A stretch of 26,508 bases of DNA from a virus, in the IMG/VR virus record IMGVR_UViG_3300018080_000527, positions 1 through 26,508 of that record. The stretch is one strand, 5' to 3'. The stretch's first letter is position 1; the number at the start of each line of letters is the position of its first letter. This document shows positions 1-4,821 of this stretch, piece after piece. A model generated the notes under the pieces. That model was given only the letters and a program-made list of their open reading frames with translations. It was not told the DNA's origin and searched no databases. The translations under genes and the position numbers were made by a program.

Positions 1-101
1 CATAAATAATTAACATTTTCTTTAAACTTTGGATAATAGCCATCGTGCAAATATATGCCATGTCTGAAAATATGTTCACAAAACCTCTGTTCTTTATTCA
101 T
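1..101 (-). CDS. Partial hypothetical phage protein (N-terminus only)
   Basis: The first 33 codons of a leftward gene that runs off the window edge. The start ATG (99-101) follows AGGAGG at good spacing, and it overlaps the TGA of the upstream gene as ATGA, so translation is probably coupled. The visible part begins MNKEQRFCEHIF and is rich in His, Tyr and charged residues (HGIYLHDGYYPKF follows). I do not recognise a family. It is the fourth gene from the leftward promoter and is expected to be expressed with its three small upstream neighbours. Confidence 0.6.
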   Translation of the reverse strand, partial: MNKEQRFCEHIFRHGIYLHDGYYPKFKENVNYL

Positions 102-217
102 TTCTTTTTCCTCCTATATGGTGGCGGTGGTAATGGGTTTTTGAGCCAGTCCTTAATGCGCTTCTCAAAGTCCTTTATATCTTGCCATGCTTTTTCTAGT
201 TTTTGATCGTTAGTCAT
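98..217 (-). CDS. Small basic protein with polyproline stretch, 39 aa
   Basis: The start ATG (215-217) follows a GAGGAG-type site (GGCGAGGAGTAAAAA) and overlaps the stop of the upstream gene as ATGA. Its own TGA overlaps the next start. The N-terminal half is a likely amphipathic helix (about residues 4-26, KLEKAWQDIKDFEKRIKDWL), followed by PLPPPP and a basic tail YRRKKK. The tail codons also encode the AGGAGG site of the next gene, so that part may be shaped by the RNA as much as by the protein. Function unknown. It is supported by the chain of RBS-bearing ATGA overlaps rather than by homology. Confidence 0.6.
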   Translation of the reverse strand: MTNDQKLEKAWQDIKDFEKRIKDWLKNPLPPPPYRRKKK

Positions 218-357
218 TTTTTACTCCTCGCCTGATGGTTTATTGTTAGTGCCAGTTTTAAAACACAGTCCTGACATAACACCGCTTTTTCTTCTATAGT
301 TCCTGAAAAAATCCTAGCTATAGTCTTGCCACACTCTTGACATATTATTTTCTTCAC
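214..357 (-). CDS. Small zinc-ribbon-like protein with two CxxC pairs, 47 aa
   Basis: GTG start (355-357) preceded by GGAGG (GTGGAGGCAAGCA); the TGA overlaps the next ATG. The protein has CQEC at residues 6-9 and CQDC at 28-31, the spacing of a small treble-clef or zinc-ribbon knuckle, so zinc binding is likely. Proteins of this size and pattern are common in phage early regions and are usually of unknown role, sometimes binding nucleic acid or host RNA polymerase; that is an inference here. The first 44 nt lie inside the upstream gene in another frame. Confidence rests on the RBS, the chained stop/start and the symmetric Cys pairs. Confidence 0.65.
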   Translation of the reverse strand: MKKIICQECGKTIARIFSGTIEEKAVLCQDCVLKLALTINHQARSKK

Positions 358-493
358 TGCTTGCCTCCACTACTTTATATTTTTGCCCGTTGTATTCTTT
401 TTCATACCAGTCATATTTAATATTGTATTTATTAAGCACACTGATATAGTGCCTCATTTGCTCCACGTTGTGAAATATTTGTGAAAAATACAT
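314..493 (-). CDS. Hypothetical small protein, 59 aa, first gene of the leftward operon
   Basis: ATG start (491-493) with a strong AAAGGAG site at 499-505. It is the first gene after the leftward promoter and the leader hairpin. The product is polar and Tyr-rich (MYFSQIFHNVEQMRHYISV, then KYNIKYDWYEKEYNGQKYKVVEAS), compatible with a helix followed by a small beta hairpin. No family is recognised. Its last 44 nt overlap the following GTG-started zinc-ribbon-like gene in a different frame. That is a long overlap for such a short gene, so one of the two C-terminal or N-terminal segments may be dispensable. Confidence 0.6.
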   Translation of the reverse strand: MYFSQIFHNVEQMRHYISVLNKYNIKYDWYEKEYNGQKYKVVEASSEENNMSRVWQDYS

Positions 494-510
494 ACGCTCT
501 CCTTTAAGAT

Positions 511-555
511 AGGCGATATAACATCACTACGGGGTTAAGGTCAGTTACACCGCCT
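511..555 (-). promoter_or_regulatory. Long hairpin in the leader RNA of the leftward operon
   Basis: On the minus strand AGGCGGTGTAAC (555-544) can pair with GTTATATCGCCT (522-511) over 12 continuous base pairs, two of them G-U. The 21-nt loop is 523-543. The G-U pairs are A-C mismatches in the complementary transcript, so the structure fits RNA made leftward. It lies between the predicted start of transcription near 590 and the AAAGGAG site at 499-505. No U-tract follows, so it is not a simple terminator. It could set mRNA stability or translation of the first gene, or be the binding site of a protein or ligand. Confidence 0.5.
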
Positions 556-570
556 GTTTGTTAAAAAAAT

Positions 571-587
571 ACCTATTAACAATAGGT
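571..587. promoter_or_regulatory. Operator-like inverted repeat 1
   Basis: Perfect 7-3-7 inverted repeat ACCTATT-AAC-AATAGGT just downstream of the leftward -10 box, over the predicted transcription start region. Its centre (579) is 21 bp, or two helical turns, from the centre of the neighbouring inverted repeat (600). This suggests a dimer bound on the same face of the DNA beside another dimer. A repressor bound here would block leftward initiation or clearance. Confidence 0.6.
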
Positions 588-591
588 TATG

Positions 592-608
592 TAGTTATTA
601 TATAACTA
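592..608. promoter_or_regulatory. Operator-like inverted repeat 2, overlapping the leftward -10 box
   Basis: Perfect 7-3-7 inverted repeat TAGTTAT-TAT-ATAACTA with the same arm and spacer geometry as the repeat at 571-587. It covers the leftward TATAAT box (597-602), so binding should compete with RNA polymerase. The right half ATAACTA recurs at 680-686 in the rightward promoter, so the same protein may touch both promoters. Confidence 0.6.
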
Positions 609-624
609 TTTTTTTATATGTCAA
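597..624 (-). promoter_or_regulatory. Leftward sigma70-type promoter, consensus boxes
   Basis: On the minus strand TTGACA (624-619), a 16-nt spacer and TATAAT (602-597) are both exact matches to the consensus. The predicted start is near 590, giving a leader of about 97 nt before the ATG at 493. The -10 box lies inside an inverted repeat and a second one sits immediately downstream, so this strong promoter looks built to be repressed. It drives the small leftward genes that leave the window at its left edge. Confidence 0.75.
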
Positions 625-655
625 TATATTTTTTTATTTTTTTTAAAAATATTAC

Positions 656-684
656 TTGACTTATTTTTTTATATACCGTATAAC
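656..684 (+). promoter_or_regulatory. Rightward sigma70-type promoter
   Basis: TTGACT (656-661), a 17-nt spacer and TATAAC (679-684) precede the 707 gene. An alternative -10 is TAGAAT at 685-690. With the first choice, transcription starts near 691, directly at AGGAGG, so the leader would be only about 16 nt. The two divergent promoters stand back to back; their -35 boxes are separated by a 31-bp run of almost pure A and T (625-655), which could act as an UP element or bend the DNA. Confidence 0.65.
672..682. promoter_or_regulatory. Palindrome TATAC-C-GTATA in the rightward promoter
   Basis: A perfect 5-1-5 palindrome that ends inside the -10 box of the rightward promoter. The overlapping sequence ATAACTA (680-686) is identical to the right half of the inverted repeat at 592-608. 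A regulator bound here would control the rightward operon, and the first gene of that operon encodes a ribbon-helix-helix-like protein, which points to autoregulation. That link is inferred only. Confidence 0.4.
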
Positions 685-706
685 TAGAATAGGAGGTATA
701 AAAACC

Positions 707-892
707 ATGAGTAAAAAATATTTATATGTAAGAGTAGAGGAAAACTTAATAGCTTACTTAAAAGAACGATCTAAGGCTGAGCAAAAGTTTTTACCTTTAA
801 TAGTAGAGGAAATGATCAGGCGCGATAAAGAGCAACATGACAACATCGAAAAACAGGCTTTTCATCACTGTAAAGGAGGGGATTGTGCATAG
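707..892 (+). CDS. Ribbon-helix-helix-like small regulator, 61 aa
   Basis: The start ATG at 707 is chosen because AGGAGG (691-696) stands 10 nt upstream; an earlier in-frame codon at 656 lies within the -35 box. The product starts with a short basic beta strand (KKYLYVRVEE), followed by two helices (about residues 12-24 and 28-40, KFLPLIVEEMIRRDKEQ), the order expected of Arc/CopG/MetJ folds. The C-terminal stretch FHHCKGGDC is unusual. It is the first gene of the rightward operon and sits next to palindromic sites, so autoregulation and control of the divergent promoter are plausible. The fold is recognised by pattern only and the function is inferred. Confidence 0.6.
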   Translation: MSKKYLYVRVEENLIAYLKERSKAEQKFLPLIVEEMIRRDKEQHDNIEKQAFHHCKGGDCA

Positions 893-1697
893 TTATAAAT
901 TTGATGATGATACTTATCCAAGTGTAACTGGTATTTTAGGTCAACTTTCAAAAGGAGATGCTTTGTTGCAATGGGCTGCTAATCAGGCTGTGGGTTATAT
1001 AGAAGAAAATAGTTATAAAAAACTTTCTTCTGATAATACAGGAAATGTTTACACCGCAGATCAGGAAACTCTTGATTTGGCTAAAACAGCTTTTAAGGAT
1101 TATAGAGAGAAAACTGCTGATCTAGGGAGTGAACTACATAGCTTAATAGAGATCCATATTAACGCACAGTTAAACGAAAAAGAGTTAAATGATGATTTAT
1201 TAAAAGATCAGTTTGATCCGCGTGTGTGGCCTATGTATTTACAGTTTAAAGTGTGGGAAAAAAATAACGTGTCAAGATGGCTAGAGTCAGAAAAACCTGT
1301 TTTTAGTTATGTAGAGGGTTTTGCAGGCACTTGTGATATGATATTTGAAGATATGAACGGTAATATTGTTTTATGCGATCTTAAAACTTCTAATAGTATT
1401 TATAAAGAAGCTGAGTTGCAAGTGTCTGCATATAAAGCAGCAAGGCAGTTTATGAAAGGCGGGTATAACATAGGCTTTTCAGATGGTAAAGCCACATGGA
1501 ATAAAGAGATATTTTACCATGAGATTAAAATAGACAAGTGCGCTGTTTTAAACATCAGCCGTGATTATTTCGATCTTAAATACAAAGTGGTAAAAGATCC
1601 TGATACTTTATATGAGGCTTTTTTAGGCCTTGTTAAATATTATTATTACTCTGCTAAACGTAGAGTCAAAAACCAAATAACAAAGGAGTTATATTAA
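885..1697 (+). CDS. PD-(D/E)XK nuclease, RecB/Cas4-like phage exonuclease, 270 aa
   Basis: The GTG start at 885 is chosen because AAAGGAGGGG (872-881) lies just upstream and the start overlaps the end of the regulator gene; an ATG at 837 would lie deep inside that gene with no RBS. Motifs in order: GSELHSLIE at residues 81-89, GTCDM with D151, CDLKTS with D165 and K167 (the D-x-K of the PD-(D/E)XK core), and Q179-x3-Y183, the QxxxY motif of RecB/AddB/Cas4-type nucleases. The expected activity is metal-dependent DNA exonuclease in phage recombination or replication. The SSB-like gene next door supports this. No RecT or Erf annealing protein is recognisable in the window. Confidence 0.8.
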   Translation: MHSYKFDDDTYPSVTGILGQLSKGDALLQWAANQAVGYIEENSYKKLSSDNTGNVYTADQETLDLAKTAFKDYREKTADLGSELHSLIEIHINAQLNEKELNDDLLKDQFDPRVWPMYLQFKVWEKNNVSRWLESEKPVFSYVEGFAGTCDMIFEDMNGNIVLCDLKTSNSIYKEAELQVSAYKAARQFMKGGYNIGFSDGKATWNKEIFYHEIKIDKCAVLNISRDYFDLKYKVVKDPDTLYEAFLGLVKYYYYSAKRRVKNQITKELY

Positions 1698-2014
1698 TGA
1701 GCAAACCAATAAAAACTTTACGTGAGGGGCAAGTTTCCCTGTCTATATGGCAAAAAGACTTTGATGGTAAACCAACTTATAGTTATTCATACCAAAAGAG
1801 CTATAAAGATAAAAGCGGTCAATGGCAGAATACTACTTTTTTAAACAAGACTGATTTAAAAGACCTTATCTTTTTAGCAGAAACTATTATACAAAGTGGT
1901 ATATTAAAAAAAGCTGAAGTTCAAAAAGCACCTAACCAGCAGCAGCAAGTTACTCAAACTTTTCAGGGCCAGCAACAAGATCCGTACGCTAGTGATAATA
2001 ACATACCTTTCTAA
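1697..2014 (+). CDS. SSB-like single-stranded DNA-binding protein, 105 aa
   Basis: The ATG overlaps the nuclease stop as TAATG and is preceded by AAAGGAG. The N-terminal two thirds (residues 1-70) are beta-rich with many Tyr, Trp and Lys (SIWQKDFDGKPTYSYSYQKSY), as in small single-strand-binding folds. Residues 78-97 are Gln-rich and low in complexity. The C-terminus DNNIPF closely resembles the acidic-hydrophobic tip DDDIPF with which SSB proteins recruit partners. At 105 aa it is shorter than typical bacterial SSB, so it may be a PC4-like or reduced OB-fold version. The role as partner of the upstream nuclease is inferred from adjacency and the tail. Confidence 0.6.
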   Translation: MSKPIKTLREGQVSLSIWQKDFDGKPTYSYSYQKSYKDKSGQWQNTTFLNKTDLKDLIFLAETIIQSGILKKAEVQKAPNQQQQVTQTFQGQQQDPYASDNNIPF

Positions 2015-2175
2015 TGTATGATCCACTATTACCAGAAAACAGTCCTGAGGAAGTTACTTTTTACGACGACTTTAAAACTAAAGATGTTTTAGATGATCTT
2101 CCAAAGGGCTGTGATGGTATTCTGTTAAACTGGGAGGTTATAGATGGAAATAATGACAATAGCTCAAGAGATTAG
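2014..2175 (+). CDS. Small acidic protein, 53 aa
   Basis: The ATG at 2014 overlaps the stop of the SSB-like gene as TAATG; no separate RBS is seen, so translation probably depends on re-initiation. The product is very acidic (Asp/Glu about a quarter of residues, e.g. SPEEVTFYDDFKTKDVLDDL) with few basic residues. The last 32 nt overlap the next gene, whose GGGAGG site is embedded here. No family recognised. Small acidic phage proteins include DNA mimics, but nothing here proves that role. Confidence 0.5.
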   Translation: MYDPLLPENSPEEVTFYDDFKTKDVLDDLPKGCDGILLNWEVIDGNNDNSSRD

Positions 2176-2503
2176 GAGTAAAATAAAAGAAATAGACTCA
2201 ATAAGAGCATCAATAAAAGAGCGAGGTATACAGAAAGCCCGCACTATATCTGAATACGAAAAAGCGCTTGCAGTTACTATTATCAAACTTAAAAACGGTG
2301 TAGAGTTTGTTTTTGAGGGTGAGATAATAAGTAAGCCACCTGTTACAATACTAGAAAAGATTGCAAGGGGTATCTGTTGGAAAGAAAAACAATCTGCTGA
2401 GGAAGCTGAGGCACTATATAAAAGTGCTACTAGCAATATGCAGGCTGTATTGGCTCAATTAAATGCTGATCAAAGTTTATTTAGTAAACTTGATAAGGGG
2501 TGA
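2144..2503 (+). CDS. Hypothetical helical protein, 119 aa
   Basis: ATG at 2144 preceded by GGGAGG (2132-2137); a second in-frame ATG follows at 2153. An N-terminal charged helix or coiled coil (about residues 5-40, rich in Lys, Glu and Ile) is followed by a short beta hairpin (IIKLKNGVEFVFEGEII), then a helical C-terminal half (EKQSAEEAEALYKSATSNMQ). I do not recognise the family. Its position after nuclease and SSB-like genes suggests a role in DNA metabolism, but that is context only. Confidence 0.65.
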   Translation: MEIMTIAQEIRSKIKEIDSIRASIKERGIQKARTISEYEKALAVTIIKLKNGVEFVFEGEIISKPPVTILEKIARGICWKEKQSAEEAEALYKSATSNMQAVLAQLNADQSLFSKLDKG

Positions 2504-2505
2504 TT

Positions 2506-2565
2506 ATGGTTTGTATTATATTTATATTAACTTTTATAATATTATTTAGTATAATAACTATGTGA
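2506..2565 (+). CDS. Putative 19-aa single-span membrane peptide
   Basis: A very short frame with ATG at 2506 and AAGGGG a few bases upstream, between two convincing genes and using the available space exactly (stop 2563-2565, next RBS starting at 2564). The product MVCIIFILTFIILFSIITM is entirely hydrophobic, long enough for one membrane span. It could be a tiny membrane peptide or a leader-type frame that couples translation to the next gene. Length and composition alone cannot exclude chance in such AT-rich DNA. Confidence 0.35.
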   Translation: MVCIIFILTFIILFSIITM

Positions 2566-2572
2566 GGTGTGT

Positions 2573-3016
2573 ATGAGAAATTTATGTATAATGTTCTTAC
2601 TTATAACAATGTCAATAAGTAGTCTTGAAGTTGGTAAGTATTCTTTTGTATATCATAAACCAATAACTGCTGAGTATATTGTTTATCATGGCGATGGTAA
2701 TATGATCCCGATTAAGTGGGAATTAGAAAAAAAAATACAAATATATAACGTATATGAAAATAAAAGGTTAATAGAAAAAGGTTTTAAGTTTTCTAACTTC
2801 TGGTTAGTTACTGATTATAAATCGTTTAATGATCTTATTTATTTAACACGCTCACAGATGGTCTGGAAAGCTCGTATAATAGGTATAGAGAATGAAGTTT
2901 TATATGAAACTTATAACGTGTTTATTTGTGAGCAAGGTGAGAAAGTTCATATAGAGCTACAAGATACTGCAAATAGTTTTTGTGTGGTATTGAATATAAA
3001 TAAATGTGAACTATAA
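2573..3016 (+). CDS. Secreted or membrane-anchored hypothetical protein, 147 aa
   Basis: The ATG at 2573 is chosen because GAGG (2564-2567) sits 5 nt upstream; a GTG at 2567 in the same frame lies inside that site. Residues 1-20 (MRNLCIMFLLITMSISSLEV) form a signal peptide or N-terminal anchor. The rest is a beta-rich domain with many aromatic residues (VGKYSFVYHKP, YIVYHGDGN, KFSNFWLVTDYKSF, CEQGEKVHIEL) and is expected outside the cytoplasm. No family recognised. It ends the rightward operon, tail to tail with the lysis genes. An envelope-acting or superinfection-exclusion role would fit but is not shown by the sequence. Confidence 0.65.
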   Translation: MRNLCIMFLLITMSISSLEVGKYSFVYHKPITAEYIVYHGDGNMIPIKWELEKKIQIYNVYENKRLIEKGFKFSNFWLVTDYKSFNDLIYLTRSQMVWKARIIGIENEVLYETYNVFICEQGEKVHIELQDTANSFCVVLNINKCEL

Positions 3017-3056
3017 CTAAAGTTATACTATTTAACTTCTTTATATTTTACTTTAG
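3017..3056. terminator. Weak bidirectional terminator candidate between convergent operons
   Basis: The gap between the rightward stop (3016) and the leftward o-spanin stop (3028), extending into the o-spanin end, holds CTAAAGT (3017-3023) facing ACTTTAG (3050-3056) and a nested AAGTTA-tactatt-TAACTT (3020-3038) followed on the plus strand by a T-rich stretch. The stems are AT-rich and short, so this is a weak candidate. Location is the main support. Confidence 0.25.
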
Positions 3057-3258
3057 CTCTTTTGAGTTCATTTATTAGATCAGCGTACCATCTTTGTGTA
3101 TCATTGTGGTATAGTGTGATTCTCTCCAAAAATTCTGTTAGTGGTATATCAGGAGGGATATCTTTTAAAGTAGGGTATTCCTCCACCACTACAGGGCTAG
3201 TCTGACAACTTATAATAATCAATAATAGTATTAACAAAAGGCCTATGAACTTTTTCAA
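3028..3258 (-). CDS. Outer-membrane spanin lipoprotein (Rz1-like), 76 aa
   Basis: TTG start (3256-3258) with GGGAGGG 5 nt upstream. The N-terminus is a lipoprotein signal peptide (Lys-Lys, then a Leu/Ile core) ending in IISC at residues 15-18, so C18 would be lipidated. Gln at +2 does not retain the protein in the inner membrane. The mature part is about 59 aa with a Pro-containing stretch (SPVVVEEYPTLKDIPPDIPL), as Rz1 proteins often have. The first 62 nt lie inside the i-spanin gene in another frame, the overlapped Rz/Rz1 arrangement. Known role: it joins the i-spanin to fuse inner and outer membranes in the last step of lysis. Confidence 0.8.
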   Translation of the reverse strand: MKKFIGLLLILLLIIISCQTSPVVVEEYPTLKDIPPDIPLTEFLERITLYHNDTQRWYADLINELKRAKVKYKEVK

Positions 3259-3499
3259 TATTACCCTCCCTTTGTAGTTTATCAGCTTTTTTTCTAGCTA
3301 GCAATATTTTTTCTTTTTCTTTATAATACTTCTTTTCGTTTTCTATTCGCTTCTCCATGTAGCTTTTTTGATCGGTTAGAGTTGTAGCGTGTTTTATTTT
3401 TAGGTTTGTTATTCTGCACTGCTGAATACCTATAAATATCAGCAATACACACAGCAAAAGTATGAATAACCCTCTAACTATCCATGATATATAGTTCAT
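3197..3499 (-). CDS. Inner-membrane spanin (Rz-like), 100 aa
   Basis: An N-terminal membrane span (about residues 7-25, IVRGLFILLLCVLLIFIGI) is followed by a charged periplasmic coiled coil (residues 30-82, KRIENEKKYYKEKEKILLARKK). This is the type II membrane topology of Rz-type i-spanins, and the length is close to theirs. The ATG overlaps the stop of the upstream small membrane protein as ATGA. The o-spanin gene begins within the 3' part. Together with the endolysin-like genes upstream it forms the lysis cassette and implies a host with an outer membrane. Confidence 0.8.
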   Translation of the reverse strand: MNYISWIVRGLFILLLCVLLIFIGIQQCRITNLKIKHATTLTDQKSYMEKRIENEKKYYKEKEKILLARKKADKLQREGNIEKVHRPFVNTIIDYYKLSD

Positions 3500-3687
3500 T
3501 TTTTAACTCCTGCAAAATTACTGCTTGCCTTTGCCCCCCATGTTATACCCATGACAGCAGTTTGACAAGTTACTAATGGTATTATTAAATCTGTTTTATT
3601 TTCTATAATAACCCATATTGAAAATACTATTATTATTATTTCCGTAAGTATGAAACACCAAAGCCCTATTTTTTTACCCGTTGTCAT
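3496..3687 (-). CDS. Small membrane protein with two spans, holin candidate, 63 aa
   Basis: Two hydrophobic segments (about residues 8-28 and 34-52) are separated by a short polar turn (IENKTD), with a basic C-terminal end. It starts inside the last codons of the M23 peptidase gene (14-nt overlap) and ends by ATGA overlap with the i-spanin. Size, topology and place between endolysin and spanin fit a class II-type holin, but the coiled-coil membrane protein at 4622-4819 is a second candidate, and one of them may be an antiholin or accessory. Confidence 0.6.
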   Translation of the reverse strand: MTTGKKIGLWCFILTEIIIIVFSIWVIIENKTDLIIPLVTCQTAVMGITWGAKASSNFAGVKK

Positions 3688-4159
3688 TCATTAACCTCAT
3701 ATAGCTTTCAAAAAAATACTGTGGATCAAAAAATATTCTTTTTGCTATTATCTTATAACGCCTATTTCTCATAAAGTATTTTATATCGTCGTTTGGCATA
3801 TTGTAACTCATTGTAAATATTTCCAGATGTGTATGTATTCCCTTGCTATAACCTGTCTGGCCTTGTATGCCTATTTTATCACCAATTTGTACTAAGTCAC
3901 CCTCTATTATCCAGTTTTCCTGATTATGAAAATAGTTAGTGTAGTATTTTATGCCATGTATATCTGTTACTGTTTGTATATATTTGCCCTCGCCAAAATT
4001 TCCCCACCTTGCACGCCTGCAAAACCCATTTATAAAAGCATATAATGAAAGGTCGGTATCATTTACTATATCTATACCAGTGTGAAACTCTTTTTGTGAT
4101 GGCTCAAAAGGATCATTCCTATTACCAAACTTACTCGTTATCCTGTATTTGTCTATCAT
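3674..4159 (-). CDS. M23-family (LytM-type) peptidoglycan endopeptidase, 161 aa
   Basis: The ATG at 4157-4159 is preferred over the adjacent TTG because GGAGG (4167-4171) lies 7 nt upstream. The zinc-peptidase motifs are complete: H26-x3-D30 in FHTGIDIV after YRITSKFGNRNDPF, and H109-x-H111 in SKGIHTHLEIF. Residues 80-108 hold the usual GDLVQIGDKIGIQGQTGYS loop. The protein is almost only the catalytic domain and has no signal peptide, so a holin would be needed for access to the wall. It should cut peptide cross-links in peptidoglycan. Its 5' end overlaps the cysteine protease-like gene by 29 nt. Confidence 0.85.
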   Translation of the reverse strand: MIDKYRITSKFGNRNDPFEPSQKEFHTGIDIVNDTDLSLYAFINGFCRRARWGNFGEGKYIQTVTDIHGIKYYTNYFHNQENWIIEGDLVQIGDKIGIQGQTGYSKGIHTHLEIFTMSYNMPNDDIKYFMRNRRYKIIAKRIFFDPQYFFESYMRLMNDNG

Positions 4160-4625
4160 CAATAAACCTCCAGCGTGTATCTTGCATTACAAAACATTTA
4201 ACTTTTGATTCATATAAACTTGCTACAAACTCTACAGCTTCTTTAGCTGTTTTATGTTCATGTATGTTTCCATAGTTGCATGAGTAATAAATACCATCTT
4301 TATAACTCATACAAAACCCATGACTCATTTTAAAAGGCTCTGCTATATAAGTTACTAAATAACTATCAAAGCCCATATTGCTAAAATATATTTGCCATAC
4401 CCTATGAATACTATTACAATCTCCACCTGTAAAGGCCTTAACAGCATCAAACTGGTAATCCCACTGCAAACCTAAAAACTTATCCTGTTTATATGGTATT
4501 TTTTTTATTAAACCTAACTCATACCTTTTAACAGCTTCTTTTTCTTTTTCTAAAGATCCTATCCAGCCTTTAAGTCTACCATATATAACTTTAATAGTTA
4601 TCCATATTTTAAGAACTGTTTTCAT
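4131..4625 (-). CDS. Transglutaminase-like cysteine peptidase, putative, 164 aa
   Basis: Residues 66-82 (TGGDCNSIHRVWQIYFS) carry the Cys of a papain/transglutaminase-like fold (C70), H102 lies in SHGFCMSY, and the third position is in YYSCNYG (N117). The order Cys-His-Asn/Asp and the helix after Cys match bacterial transglutaminase-like peptidases (BTLCP type). The N-terminus (residues 1-25) is hydrophobic and basic (KTVLKIWITIKVIYGRLKGW) and may associate with membrane. It lies in the lysis block upstream of the M23 peptidase, so a wall-peptide or protein-processing role is possible; the substrate is not visible from sequence. Confidence 0.55.
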   Translation of the reverse strand: MKTVLKIWITIKVIYGRLKGWIGSLEKEKEAVKRYELGLIKKIPYKQDKFLGLQWDYQFDAVKAFTGGDCNSIHRVWQIYFSNMGFDSYLVTYIAEPFKMSHGFCMSYKDGIYYSCNYGNIHEHKTAKEAVEFVASLYESKVKCFVMQDTRWRFIDDRQIQDNE

Positions 4626-4819
4626 TTCCAGAGCCTAAAGATTATTGTAAGTACCACAGTTATTAAAACAGGCATAAACCCAACAGCAGCCCATAGCCCG
4701 CGTATTTTTACACTGTTTTCAACGGTCTCTATTTTAACAGCATCTAACTTTAAAAACATAGCATCAAGTTTTTTTGAGATATCGTCAACTTTTTCTTTTA
4801 TGTATTCGTACTGATCCAT
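4622..4819 (-). CDS. XhlA-like coiled-coil membrane protein, holin-associated, 65 aa
   Basis: A short coiled coil (about residues 5-40, with heptads of Ile/Val/Leu) is followed by one membrane span (residues 43-62, LWAAVGFMPVLITVVLTII) and a basic end (FRLWK). This is the plan of the XhlA family found next to holins and endolysins. The ATG region lies 2 nt after the upstream stop and its stop overlaps the next gene as ATGA. It may act as holin, holin partner or pinholin-like protein. Confidence 0.65.
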   Translation of the reverse strand: MDQYEYIKEKVDDISKKLDAMFLKLDAVKIETVENSVKIRGLWAAVGFMPVLITVVLTIIFRLWK

Positions 4820-4821
4820 TT

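Noticed and set aside
507-560. Rho-independent terminator in the leftward leader
   Set aside because: The 12-bp stem is not followed by a U-tract on the leftward transcript, so it is reported as a leader structure instead.
656-706. Early in-frame start at 656 for the RHH-like gene
   Set aside because: It falls on the -35 box of the promoter and has no RBS; the ATG at 707 has AGGAGG.
2164-2436. Minus-strand 90-aa hydrophobic frame inside the 119-aa gene
   Set aside because: Antisense shadow of a better supported gene with its own SD; no promoter or RBS on the minus strand.
4045-4275. Plus-strand frame opposite the M23 peptidase and cysteine protease genes
   Set aside because: Antisense to two motif-bearing genes, Cys/Ser/Leu-rich shadow composition and no SD.
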